DNA from: CAMFLJ01 sp965279255
Lineage (GTDB): Bacteria > Actinomycetota > Acidimicrobiia > Acidimicrobiales > Acidimicrobilacustridaceae
Assembly (NCBI GenBank): GCA_965279255.1
Contig: OZ257146.1
Location: 620,001-684,000 of the forward strand
Reading direction: 5' to 3'
DNA: 64,000 bases
Below the pieces are notes generated by a model. The model was not told where the DNA came from. It ran no database searches and was given only the letters and a program-made list of their open reading frames with translations. Shown here in pieces: positions 43,237-52,933 of the stretch; position 1 is the first letter of the stretch; every line of letters starts with the position of its first letter. Both the position numbers and the translations under genes were made by a program.

Positions 43237-44808
43237 TCAGGCCGGCTCGCCGGTGATCGCTCGGCCGTTGCGCACGTCCTTCTTCACGCCGGCGGCGTCC
43301 TTGGCGACCTTGCCCATCACCAGCACGGTGTCGATGCCGGCGGAGTACTGAGCCGGCTTCTCGACGGTGGAGGTGTCGGCCACGGTGGCGGGGTCGAACA
43401 CCGTGATGTCGGCGTCGGCGCCCATCTGCATACGGCCCTTCTTCGCCATCATCGGCACCCGGTTCTCGACCCGCTTGGCCGGGATGATCGTGCACTTGGC
43501 GAGCGCGTCCATCAGCGGCAGCGTGCCCATGTCGCGGGCGTAGGGGCCGAGCAGCCGGGCGAAGCAGCCGGCGCCACGAGGGTGGTTGTTGTTCGACGAC
43601 TCGGGGATGGCGTCGGAGCCGATCATCGTCCACGGGGCCTTGACGGCGGCGTCGACGTCCTCTTGGGGGATGGCGTAAGCGACGACGAGCTTGTTCTGCG
43701 CCTTGTACTTCTTGAAGCTGGCCTCGGTGAGCCGCTCGGACGAGCCGGCCAGCTGGAGGTCGTCGTAGGAGATGCGGAACCGGCCCTGCCAGTCGCCGTT
43801 GAAGCGGGCCGACGCCAGGTAGGTGCCCCAGAACGTGTACGGGTAGAAGCACCCGGTGACGTCGAGCCCCTCGGCCCGGGCGGCTTCCATCTTGGCGATG
43901 GCCTCGGGCATCACGTGGGTGGCCATCGAGGGGATGTGGTCGACGTGCAGGCTGACGCCGGTCTCGCGCGCCACCTTCAGGACCTCGTCGATGGCGTCGA
44001 GCGACGATGCCCCCGGCGTCGGCGACGAGTACCGGATGTGGGTGAAGAGCGGCACCCCGGCGCGCTGGGCGGCGGCACCGAGCCCGGCGTACTCGTCGTA
44101 GGTGATGTACGGGGCGTACTCGGGGTCGACGGCGAGGCCGATGAAGCCTTCGTCGAGCTGGGCGTTGAGGTCGTCCTCGAGCCTGGAGATCTGCGAGGCG
44201 CTGGCCGTGCTCTTGATGCCGACGGAGTCGCGGTACCACTGGTCGGAGAAGGCGCCGCCGTAGTGCAGGGGTGGCGTGTTGGCACCCGTGTACGACGAGA
44301 AGAACTGGCTGGCGTCGACCGGGGTCTTGATCCCGTGCATGCCGAGGTTGGTGGTGACGCCGTCGCCGAGCTTGTACCAGACCCCGTAGGAGTTCGGCTC
44401 GTAGGAGAGCACGTCGATGAAGCCCGGTGCCACGACCTTTCCGGTGGCGTCGACGGTGGCCTTGCCGGTGAGCGGGTCGGTGCTGATGAGGGCGATGCGC
44501 TCGCCGATGATGCCGACGTTGGCGACCTCGTCGTACCCCGACGCGGGGTCCATGACCCGGCCGCCGGTGATGACGGTGTCGAACACGTAGTCGGAGGGGG
44601 GCGGGGCCTCGGCGCCCTCGATCGACGGCGGATCGATGCGCTCGGGCTCGGTGACCTTGACGGAGCCGCCGCCCTCGCTCGACGAGCCGCCCGAGCAGGC
44701 GGTGCCGAGCACGGCCACGCCCACGAGCCCCGCGCCGCCGATGGCGAGGAAGCGCCGACGGCCCATGCGGGTCGGGTCGGCGGGAGGGGGGAGCTGCGGG
44801 GCGGGCAC
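43237..44808 (-). CDS. Tat-exported lipoprotein of the D-aminoacylase/amidohydrolase-3 family without HxH motif
   Basis: About 523 residues from GTG at 44808, behind TAGGATCGCAGG. The N-terminus has a twin-arginine motif (MGRRRFLAIGG, Arg17-19) and a lipobox ending LGTAC (Cys38), so it is folded before export and lipid-anchored. The body is amidohydrolase-like (GRVMDPASGYDEVANVG, IDATGKVVAPGFID-type entry). At the metal position, where relatives have IDxHxH, it reads IDVLSYEP (Leu134, Tyr136), and the GNCG motif is GMHG. Other histidines (HIRYSS, HVDHIPS) and Asp of GSDAIP remain. It may bind metal differently or be a binding protein. Other in-frame starts (44862, 44766) are possible. Confidence 0.78.
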   Translation of the reverse strand: MPAPQLPPPADPTRMGRRRFLAIGGAGLVGVAVLGTACSGGSSSEGGGSVKVTEPERIDPPSIEGAEAPPPSDYVFDTVITGGRVMDPASGYDEVANVGIIGERIALISTDPLTGKATVDATGKVVAPGFIDVLSYEPNSYGVWYKLGDGVTTNLGMHGIKTPVDASQFFSSYTGANTPPLHYGGAFSDQWYRDSVGIKSTASASQISRLEDDLNAQLDEGFIGLAVDPEYAPYITYDEYAGLGAAAQRAGVPLFTHIRYSSPTPGASSLDAIDEVLKVARETGVSLHVDHIPSMATHVMPEAIAKMEAARAEGLDVTGCFYPYTFWGTYLASARFNGDWQGRFRISYDDLQLAGSSERLTEASFKKYKAQNKLVVAYAIPQEDVDAAVKAPWTMIGSDAIPESSNNNHPRGAGCFARLLGPYARDMGTLPLMDALAKCTIIPAKRVENRVPMMAKKGRMQMGADADITVFDPATVADTSTVEKPAQYSAGIDTVLVMGKVAKDAAGVKKDVRNGRAITGEPA

Positions 44809-44885
44809 GACCTGCGATCCTACCGGTGCCCCTTCGCCGCCCGAGGTCACCCTCGCGGCCACCCGGCGTGCCGGGCCCAGACGCG

Positions 44886-44936
44886 GTTCTGGTGGAGGTG
44901 CACCCCCGAGATCGGGGGGCAGACCTCCACCAGAAC
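44886..44936 (-). terminator. Nested stem-loop after the sugar ABC operon
   Basis: Outer arms GTTCTGGTGGAGGT (44886-44899) and its exact inverse (44923-44936) enclose an inner CCCCCG/CGGGGG stem. It lies 41 bases beyond the stop of the sugar-binding protein gene. No T-tract. Confidence 0.65.
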
Positions 44937-44976
44937 GGGGGTCAGGGCGGGAGGGGCCGGCGGTCCGGCGCCTCGC

Positions 44977-46434
44977 CTAGAAGTTGGTGTCGTTGTACTG
45001 CGTCAGCGCCGCGTCGGTCTCGTCCTTGGCGGTGGCGATCGCCGTCGCGGGGTCACCGTTCTGGAAGGCCACGGTGGCGAGGGCGTTGCGCATGGAGACC
45101 CGGAACTTGTCGTAGGGGCCGATGAGGGCGCCGGTGAAGTTCGGGTCGATGTTCTGGGTGAGCTCGTCGTAGGCGATCTTCAGGAAGCTGCCCGAGAGGG
45201 TCGTGTCCCAGAAGGTCTGCACGGCGGGGTTCGAGGCGGCGGCGGTCAGGAAGGGCAGGTAGGAGCCCTCGACGTGCCACTGCACCTGCTGGGGCTCCTG
45301 GTTCCACCACTTGAGGAAGTCCCATGCGGCCGACTTCTGCACGTCGGTGCCGGGGGAGGTGATCCAGAAGCCGTTGCCGCCGATCTGGGCCTTGCCGGCG
45401 GCGTCGACGCCGAAGACGGGGGCGGCACCGATGTCGAGGGCCGAGGTGTCGACGTTGCTCGTGTCACCGGCACCGACGATGTTCTGGTTGCCGCCGAGGA
45501 AGCTCTCGATGGTGGTGGCCGCGGTGGAGGTCTCCATGCTGATGGAGCCCTTCTGGGCCGCCAGCGCCAGGTAGTGGTCGAGGTTGCCGTCGGTGGCCTG
45601 GGTCGCGGTGAGCAGGCCGTCGCGCTTCATGCCCTCGATCCACTCGAAGAGCTGGGTGGTCTGGTCGGTGTCGAACAGGGCCTCGGTGGTCTGGCCGCTG
45701 CCGAAGCCGTTCTCGTTGTTGACCAGGGGCTGCTTGGAGCCGGTCAGCTGGGTCTCGACCAGCCACGAGTCCATCCGCAGCACGACGGGCGGGGCGTTGT
45801 CGGTGGTGACGTTGGCGGCCTTGATCTTCTCGGCCATCGCCCGCACGTCGGCGAGGGTCTTGGGGGCCACGTTCGGGTCGAGGCCGGCCCGGATGAAGTG
45901 GTTCTTGTTGTAGTAGGTGAGCAGGTCGGAGATGCTCACGGTGCCGGGCCAGAAGGCGCCCTTGGTCGTGAAGTGGTTGACCGCCGCCTCGTTGAACACC
46001 GAGGTCGACAGGCCGTCGGCGTCGAAGCACGACTGGGCCGGGATCACCGTGCCGGAGTCGATGAGGAACTGGGTGGCGGTGTCCTCGGCCACGATGATGT
46101 TGGGCAGGGCGTTGGTGGGGATCGCCTGCTCGTACTTGCGCAGGAGCTCCTCGTAGGACGTGCCCTGGAGCTCGGCCCGGACCTTCACCTTGGTCTGCGA
46201 CGCGTTGTACTCGTCGACCATGGCCTCGAGGGTGTCGGCGGCCTTCCCGTTGAGCTGGTACCAGAGCACGATGTCGGTCGTGCCGGTGGCGTCCGCGAGG
46301 GCGCCGACCGGGCACGAGGGCAGGTCGGCGGTGGTGTCGGTGTCCTTGGCGCCCGACGAGCCGCCGCTGCAGGCGGCGGCCACGAGGGCGATGGACAGGG
46401 CGGGGGCGACCAGCCAGCGGCGGGATCGGTGCAT
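44977..46434 (-). CDS. Sugar ABC substrate-binding lipoprotein (UgpB/MalE-like)
   Basis: 485 residues. Lipobox VAAAC anchors Cys22. The mature part is a type II (extracellular_1) binding protein: IVLWYQLNGKAADTLEAMVDEYN at the start, WPGTVSISDLLTYYNKN near 162 and AAWDFLKWWNQ near 371. It captures a sugar, oligosaccharide or glycerophosphodiester outside the cell. It is the last gene of a four-gene transporter operon (ATPase, two permeases, binding protein), 49 bases after the second permease, and is followed by a strong stem-loop. The ligand is not known. Confidence 0.9.
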   Translation of the reverse strand: MHRSRRWLVAPALSIALVAAACSGGSSGAKDTDTTADLPSCPVGALADATGTTDIVLWYQLNGKAADTLEAMVDEYNASQTKVKVRAELQGTSYEELLRKYEQAIPTNALPNIIVAEDTATQFLIDSGTVIPAQSCFDADGLSTSVFNEAAVNHFTTKGAFWPGTVSISDLLTYYNKNHFIRAGLDPNVAPKTLADVRAMAEKIKAANVTTDNAPPVVLRMDSWLVETQLTGSKQPLVNNENGFGSGQTTEALFDTDQTTQLFEWIEGMKRDGLLTATQATDGNLDHYLALAAQKGSISMETSTAATTIESFLGGNQNIVGAGDTSNVDTSALDIGAAPVFGVDAAGKAQIGGNGFWITSPGTDVQKSAAWDFLKWWNQEPQQVQWHVEGSYLPFLTAAASNPAVQTFWDTTLSGSFLKIAYDELTQNIDPNFTGALIGPYDKFRVSMRNALATVAFQNGDPATAIATAKDETDAALTQYNDTNF

Positions 46435-46483
46435 CAGAGCCTCCAGGGGAGTGCGGATCAGGGGAGTGTTCGGCTTTTCGGGC

Positions 46484-47320
46484 TCAGCCCTTGACGGCGC
46501 CGGTGGTGAGGCCGCGGACGAGCTGGCGCTGAAGGAAGACGAGGAGCAGGACGATGGGAAGCGCGGCGATCAGGGCGGCGGCGAAGCCCACGTTGTTCTG
46601 GTCGGCGCTCTGGGTGGCGACGTTGCGCAGGCCGATCTGGATGGTCTCCCAGCGGCCCTCGGTGACCACGGCCCGGGGCCAGGTGTACTGGTTCCAGGCG
46701 GCGAGGAACGAGATGACCCCGAACGAGGCCACCACCGGCCGGGTGACGGGGATGGCGACGCGGCGGAGGAAGGCGAGGTGGCCGTAGCCGTCGAGCTGGG
46801 AGGCGTCGAGCAGGTCACGGGGGATGCCGCGGAACCCCTGGCGCAGCAGGAACGTGCCGAAGGCGGTGGCCAGGAACGGGCCGACGAGCGCCGGGTAGGA
46901 GTTGAGCCAGCCGAGCGACCGGATGGTCTGCACGTTCGGGATCAGGGTGACCTCGATGGGCAGCATCAGGGTGGCCATGAACACGAAGAACAGGACCCGC
47001 CGGAACGGGAACTGGAGGAACGTGAACGCGTAGGCCGCGAGGGTGGCCGTGACGAGCTGACCGGCCACGATGAGCACGGTGACCACCGCGCTGACGAGGA
47101 ACTTCCGGCCGAGGTCGCCGTCGGTGAAGGCACGGGAGAAGACGTCCCACTCGATGTGCACCGGCCACGGGGGCTGCCCGGCGATGACGTAGGCGCGGGG
47201 CTGGGAGATCGCCCGCACGAAGGTCATGTAGATCGGGAACAGCACCATCACGCCGAGCGCGGTGAGCCCGGCGTACCAGGCCACCTTCTTCCAGCGGGGC
47301 TGGTTCAGGTCAGTTACCAT
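46484..47320 (-). CDS. Sugar ABC permease, MalG/UgpE type
   Basis: 278 residues with six membrane helices. The ATPase-contact (EAA-type) loop is RDLLDASQLDGYGHLAFLRRVAIPVTRP near 180. It pairs with the MalF-type permease whose last codons overlap its start by 11 bases, so the two are coupled. Confidence 0.9.
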   Translation of the reverse strand: MVTDLNQPRWKKVAWYAGLTALGVMVLFPIYMTFVRAISQPRAYVIAGQPPWPVHIEWDVFSRAFTDGDLGRKFLVSAVVTVLIVAGQLVTATLAAYAFTFLQFPFRRVLFFVFMATLMLPIEVTLIPNVQTIRSLGWLNSYPALVGPFLATAFGTFLLRQGFRGIPRDLLDASQLDGYGHLAFLRRVAIPVTRPVVASFGVISFLAAWNQYTWPRAVVTEGRWETIQIGLRNVATQSADQNNVGFAAALIAALPIVLLLVFLQRQLVRGLTTGAVKG

Positions 47321-48163
47321 AGTGCACCCGCCGATCGAGGATCAGGAACTGCACGAGGCTCACCACGAGGGTGATGCCGAACAGGCCGATGGCGAGCACG
47401 GCGCCGACGCCCTGGTCGACCGGCTGCTGGCTGTTGAAGATCTTCCAGACGAGGGTCTCGGTGGAGCCGAGGGGCCCGCCCTGGGTGAGGATGTCGGCCT
47501 GGGCGAACGCCTGAAGGGCGAAGATCACCAGCACCACGGCGAGGAACATCAGGGTGGGGCTGATGAGCGGAAGGGTGACCTTGAAGAAGCGCCGTACCGG
47601 GCCGTAGCCGTCGAGGGTGGCGGCCTCCTGCACCTCGTCGGGCACGGCCTGCAGCCCGGCCAGGACGATGACGAACGTGAGGCCGAGGTTCTGCCACACC
47701 GACGACAGGGCCACCCCGCGCAGGGCGCTGTCGGTGTTGGCCAGGCTGAAGAACGAGATGTCGGAGAAGTAGCCGACCTGCGGGTTCAGCAGCACGAAGA
47801 AGATCACCGACGCCACCGCGACCGAGGTGGCGATGGTCGACGAGAAGATGAACTGGAAGACCTTGATGCCCTTGAGGCGCCGGTTGGCGGCCACCGCCAG
47901 CAGCACGCCGAGCACCAGCCCCAGGGGCACGGTGTAGAGGACGTAGGTGAAGGTGATCTTCACGCCCTCGGTGAACTGGTGCCCGGTGAGCACGTCGGAG
48001 TACTGGCCCCAGCCGACGTAGCGCTCGGCGGTGCCCGTGCGGTTGGGCTGGTAGAGGCCCATCACGAACAGCCGGTACAGCGGGTAGAAGAAGAACCAGA
48101 CGAAGATGATCGCCGAGGGCACCAGCAGGGCCAGGCCGAGCAGCGACTCCCTCAGGCGGCGGC

Positions 48164-48167
<4 letters not shown>
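47310..48167 (-). CDS. Sugar ABC permease, MalF/UgpA type, TTG start
   Basis: 285 residues with six membrane helices. The EAA loop is VPDEVQEAATLDGYGPVRRFFKVTLP near 188. I placed the start at TTG 48167, which overlaps the ATPase stop (reading AATTGAGC) and has GGAG nine bases upstream; no ATG or GTG fits the known N-terminus of such permeases. The frame is open far upstream, but that part is antisense-like shadow. The overlaps make the operon translationally coupled. Confidence 0.85.
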
Positions 48168-49270
<1,103 letters not shown>

Positions 49271-49340
49271 GCATGCTCCTGTGTCGACCGACGGGACGGG
49301 TGGCCCGCCGGCGCCGACGGTAGGTGCCCGCCGGGAACAT

Positions 49341-49355
49341 CCGGTGGCCCACCGG
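49341..49355 (-). terminator. Short stem-loop between FGGY_N-like gene and sugar ABC operon
   Basis: CCGGTGG and its inverse flank one central base, 98 bases beyond the stop at 49453. It may end the upstream transcript; the remaining gap shows no recognised promoter. Confidence 0.3.
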
Positions 49356-49452
49356 GATCCTCCCGATGGCGGCAGGGTAGCCGTCGGGTGGCGACCGCCG
49401 GGACGACGCCGCCGGGTCGAACGGCCCTTCCGTGGTCGCCGGCCGTCACCGC

Positions 49453-50205
49453 TCAGCCGAGGCCGGCCCGCCCGACGTGCAACGGGAGGCCGGCGGGGAT
49501 GCCGAGCTCGGAGGCGGCGGCCGGCGAGAGCGCGCCGACGGAGGCGGCGGTCGGGACGACCCGGGGCAGCGCGGCCGTCCAGTCGCGGTCGCCGTCGACG
49601 ACGGCGAGGAGGTCGGTGCGCCACGTCTCGGCGGTGTGGAGGTCGAGCACCGCGGTGCCGACCGCGTCGATGCTGCTCACGCTGGCGTCGCCGCCGAGGC
49701 ACTCGAGCAGGTAGCCCGCCGGCAGGGTGAAGCGGGTGGCCGCCGACCAGGCGTCCGGGGCGCAGCGGTGGAGCCACGAGAGGAGGGCCACGGTCGAGCC
49801 GGCGGTGGGCAGCACCTCGGTGGCGGCCAGCCAGGCCTCGGCCCCGCCATCGAGGTGGCCGACGAGCCAGTCGGCATCGGCACCCGAGGCGGTGTGGCTG
49901 CCCACGGCCGCGGCGTGCACCGGAGCGGCGTCGGCGCCGAGGGCGACGAGCCCGCCGGTCGGGAGGCCGGGGGCGACCAGCACCGATCGCAGGTCGTCGG
50001 CCGGCAGCCCGAGGGCGGTCAGGCCCTCGACGGCGTGGTGCGTGGCCTGCACGACCGCCGCCCACCACGCGGTGGCGTCGACCAGCCCCTCGACGGGCGC
50101 CGGGTTGGCGGCGCGGCCCTCGCCGACCTTGCTGCGGGCGGCGGTGTCGACGACGACGACCTCGGCGGCCGCCTCCGTCCATCCGATCTCGAGCACGAGC
50201 GTCAT
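49453..50205 (-). CDS. Isolated FGGY sugar-kinase N-terminal domain
   Basis: 250 residues. The first half of an FGGY kinase is recognisable: LVLEIGWTEAAAEVVVVD at the start, LSWLHRCAPDAWSAATRFTLPAGYLLECLGG near 143-173, SIDAVGTAVLDLHTAETW near 178 and the LPRVVPTAASVGALSPAAASELGIPAGLPLHVG stretch, split by short gaps, that in xylulokinases precedes the GGGDN ATP-site. It ends right there: the whole FGGY_C domain, including the catalytic Asp motif, is absent and nothing similar follows in the 182-base gap. It is either a truncated kinase or a sugar-binding protein. It sits between two ABC operons on the same strand. Confidence 0.7.
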   Translation of the reverse strand: MTLVLEIGWTEAAAEVVVVDTAARSKVGEGRAANPAPVEGLVDATAWWAAVVQATHHAVEGLTALGLPADDLRSVLVAPGLPTGGLVALGADAAPVHAAAVGSHTASGADADWLVGHLDGGAEAWLAATEVLPTAGSTVALLSWLHRCAPDAWSAATRFTLPAGYLLECLGGDASVSSIDAVGTAVLDLHTAETWRTDLLAVVDGDRDWTAALPRVVPTAASVGALSPAAASELGIPAGLPLHVGRAGLG

Positions 50206-50305
50206 GGGCGAAGCCTGCCACGCGGGAGCGGCGCCGCCGCGACCGGAGCCCTACCCTCGCCACCCCGGTCACCTGGTGGGCGGGGCCGGTTCGTGGTGGG
50301 CGGGA

Positions 50306-51121
50306 CTACCGCTCGTTGACCTGGCGCAGGAAGCGCTGGGTGCGCTCGTGCTTCGGGTTCCCGAGCACGTCGTCGGGCGGGCCCTGCTCGACGACCACGC
50401 CGCCGTCCATGAACACGACCCTGTCGGCGACGCGACGGGCGAAGTGCATCTCGTGGGTGACGACCATCATCGTCATGCCGTCCTCGGCGAGGGAGCGCAT
50501 CACGGCCAGCACCTCGCCGACGAGCTCGGGGTCGAGGGCCGAGGTGGCCTCGTCGAACAGCATCATGTCGGGGTCCATGGCGAGGGCCCGGGCGATGGCG
50601 ACCCGCTGCTGCTGACCACCCGAGAGCCGGGCGGGGTACTCGTCGATCTTCTCGGACAAACCGACGCGGGCCAGCACCTCGACGGCCTTGGCGTGGGCGT
50701 CGGCCTTCGAGCGCTTCAGCACCTTCCGCTGGGCGATGCAGAGGTTGTCGCAGACGCTGAGGTGCCCGAACAGGTTGAACGACTGGAACACCATGCCGAT
50801 GCGGGTGCGCACGACGTCGAGGTCGGTGTGGGGGTCGGTGATGTCGATGCCCTCGATCAGCACCGTGCCGCCGGTGGGCTCCTCGAGGCGGTTCACGCAC
50901 CGCAGGAGGGTGGACTTGCCCGACCCGGACGGGCCGATGACGCACACGACCTCGCCGGGGGCGATCTCGAGGTCGATGCCCTTGAGCACCTCGTTGTCGC
51001 CGAAGCGCTTCTCGAGGGCGACCAGCGCGATGGCGGGCACCCGCACGGGCACGGTCTCGTGCTCGTCGAAGTCGTGGTGGTGCGGTAGGTGCGGGTGGTG
51101 ATGGTGTTCGTGCTCGGTCAC
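50306..51121 (-). CDS. Polar amino-acid ABC ATPase (GlnQ-like) with His-rich N-terminus
   Basis: 271 residues. Walker A GPSGSGKST near 63-71, Q-loop MVFQSFNLF, signature LSGGQQQR near 167 and Walker B MMLFDEAT near 186 are present. The first 22 residues contain ten histidines (MTEHEHHHHPHLPHHH), an extension not expected in GlnQ proteins and able to bind Zn or Ni. The start is GTG at 51121, behind GAGGTG. It is the third gene of the amino-acid uptake operon, four bases after the permease stop. Confidence 0.92.
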   Translation of the reverse strand: MTEHEHHHHPHLPHHHDFDEHETVPVRVPAIALVALEKRFGDNEVLKGIDLEIAPGEVVCVIGPSGSGKSTLLRCVNRLEEPTGGTVLIEGIDITDPHTDLDVVRTRIGMVFQSFNLFGHLSVCDNLCIAQRKVLKRSKADAHAKAVEVLARVGLSEKIDEYPARLSGGQQQRVAIARALAMDPDMMLFDEATSALDPELVGEVLAVMRSLAEDGMTMMVVTHEMHFARRVADRVVFMDGGVVVEQGPPDDVLGNPKHERTQRFLRQVNER

Positions 51122-51125
51122 GGTG

Positions 51126-51908
51126 TCACCTCGACTTCTTGCCCTTGCGCTCGAGATAGGCGGCCGCCCGGGTGAGCGGGAGGGTGATGGCCAGGTACAC
51201 GAGCGCCGCGGCCACGAGCGGGGTGCCGTTGAACGTGTCGCCGACGGAGTCGCGGGCGTACTTGGTGAGCTCGATGGTGGCCCCGGTGGTGCCCAGCACG
51301 AAGAGCAGCGAGGTGTCCTTCAGCAGGATCACCAGCTCGTTGGTCAGCGCCGGCAGGATGATGCGGAAGGCCTGGGGGATGATGATCGAGGCCATCGACT
51401 GGGCGTAGCCCATGCCCAGCGAGCGGGCGGCCTCCATCTGGCCCTTCGGCACCGCCTCGATGCCGGCCCGGATGGTCTCGGCCAGGTAGGCGCCGGTGAC
51501 GATGGCGAGGGCCACCGAGCCGGCGGTGTAGGTGCCGGGCAGCCGGACGCCGAGGGCGATCGGGAGCACGAAGCCGATCAGGATGATCGTGATCAGGGCG
51601 GGGAGGCCCCGGAAGATCTCGATGTAGGTGGCGGCGAACCACCGGTAGGGCTTGACGCTCGAGAGCCGCATCAGGGCCAGGAGCAGGCCGAGGGCGAGGC
51701 CGCCGCTGAAGCCGAAGAAGGTGAAGATCAGGGTGTTGCGGGCGGCCTGGGTGATGATCCTCGGGAACTGGTCGAAGAAGATCTCCGGGTCGAAGAAGGC
51801 GTTCTGGAGCTTGCCCCAGTCGGCCTTCAGGATGACGACCAGGATCAGCAGGAGCGTGCCGCCGTAGATGGCGTAGCGCACGGTGCGTGCTTTGGTTCGT
51901 CGGTTCAT
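51126..51908 (-). CDS. Polar amino-acid ABC permease (HisM/GlnP-like)
   Basis: 260 residues from ATG at 51908. Membrane helices cover most of the length; the EAA loop is AVPKGQMEAARSLGMGYAQSMASIIIPQA near 155-183. Only one permease is encoded, so a homodimeric channel is expected. It lies 101 bases after the binding-protein gene and four before the ATPase gene. Confidence 0.91.
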   Translation of the reverse strand: MNRRTKARTVRYAIYGGTLLLILVVILKADWGKLQNAFFDPEIFFDQFPRIITQAARNTLIFTFFGFSGGLALGLLLALMRLSSVKPYRWFAATYIEIFRGLPALITIILIGFVLPIALGVRLPGTYTAGSVALAIVTGAYLAETIRAGIEAVPKGQMEAARSLGMGYAQSMASIIIPQAFRIILPALTNELVILLKDTSLLFVLGTTGATIELTKYARDSVGDTFNGTPLVAAALVYLAITLPLTRAAAYLERKGKKSR

Positions 51909-52009
51909 CGTTCGTTCCCGGGCCGGGTGGGTCGACCGGTGTGGCACCGGTGGGGCCGGACGTTACGTCGCGGCCTCCACCGGTGCTGCACCCACGTCGG
52001 TCGGGTCGA

Positions 52010-52801
52010 TCAGCTGTTGGTGCCGAACCACTTCTCGTAGATGGTCTGGTAGGTGCCGTCAGCCTTGATCGCAGCCAGGGCGGTGTTGAGCTGCGCGAGC
52101 AGCTCGGTGTTCTCCTTGGTGGTGGCGAAGCCGTACTGCTCACCGGTGGGGAACGTCTCGGTGACCTTGAACTGGTCGTCCTGGGTCGCCCGGTAGGCGT
52201 TCACCGGGTAGTCCTGCAGGGCGGCGTCGATGTCGCCGGAGATCAGGGCCGGGAACATCTCGTCGCCGGTCTGGAACTCCTTGATGGTGGCGCCGGCCGG
52301 CTTGTTGGCCTCGGCGTAGTCGGCGCCCGAGGTGCCGGACTGCACGCCGATCGTCTTGCCGGCCAGGTCGTCGAGGGTCTTGTACTTGTCGGCGTTCTTC
52401 TCGAGGATCAGCAGCGACTGATCGGCGTCGAAGTACGGGTCGGTGAAGCTGACCTTCTCGGCCCGCTCGTCGGTGATGGTCATCGCCGAGGCGATCATCT
52501 GGCAGTCGCCCGCGGCGAGCGACGGGATGATGGTGTCGAACGGCGTGGTGCGGAACGTGACCGACGCGTCGAACGTGGCGGCCATGGCCGACACGACCTC
52601 GTAGTCGAAGCCGGTGGTGGTGCCGTTGTCGTCGAACTCGAACGGCTTGTACGGCATGTCCGAGCAGACGGTGATCTTGGTCGCCTTGGTGGCCGAGGTG
52701 GTGTCGCTGGAGCTGCTGCTGCTGCTCGAGCCACAGGCGGCGATGAACAAGGTGGCGACCGCGAGTGCGGCCATGCCCAGGCGGGCGGGGGTGGAGCGCA
52801 T
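52010..52801 (-). CDS. Polar amino-acid ABC substrate-binding lipoprotein
   Basis: 263 residues. Lipobox IAAC (Cys23) is followed by a pure Ser run, then an SBP_bac_3 domain: ITVCSDMPYKPFEF at about 43-56, FDTIIPSLAAGDCQMIASAMTIT near 88-110, SFTDPYFDADQSLLI near 118. Binding-pocket Arg/Asp residues (ITDERAEKVSF, GDIDAALQDYP) fit an amino acid ligand. It opens the operon with permease and ATPase and has a recognisable promoter at 52876. Confidence 0.92.
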   Translation of the reverse strand: MRSTPARLGMAALAVATLFIAACGSSSSSSSSDTTSATKATKITVCSDMPYKPFEFDDNGTTTGFDYEVVSAMAATFDASVTFRTTPFDTIIPSLAAGDCQMIASAMTITDERAEKVSFTDPYFDADQSLLILEKNADKYKTLDDLAGKTIGVQSGTSGADYAEANKPAGATIKEFQTGDEMFPALISGDIDAALQDYPVNAYRATQDDQFKVTETFPTGEQYGFATTKENTELLAQLNTALAAIKADGTYQTIYEKWFGTNS

Positions 52802-52866
52802 CGGGGTGGGACCTCCAGGCCTCGACGAGGGTCGGGAAGTGGTGTGGTAGCGAGGCCGACGAAGGT

Positions 52867-52904
52867 TATCCCGTGGGGATATCCGTTTGTTACCGGACGG
52901 TAAA
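52867..52904 (-). promoter_or_regulatory. Promoter of the amino-acid ABC operon with two embedded palindromes
   Basis: On the minus strand: TTTACC (52904-52899), 17-base spacer, TATCCC (52881-52876). The palindrome TTACCG-GA-CGGTAA (52890-52903) covers the -35 and TATCCC-GTG-GGGATA (52867-52881) covers the -10, a layout suited to repression. Confidence 0.5.
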
Positions 52905-52933
52905 CCCCGGTTGGCCCGGACGTCACCGCGACG

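Noticed and set aside
42532..46494. A 1,320-codon open frame on the plus strand
   Set aside because: It is antisense to the amidase, amidohydrolase and sugar-binding genes, is rich in Gly, Arg, Val and His in a way typical of complementary high-GC codons, and matches no domain; the minus-strand genes have clear motifs.
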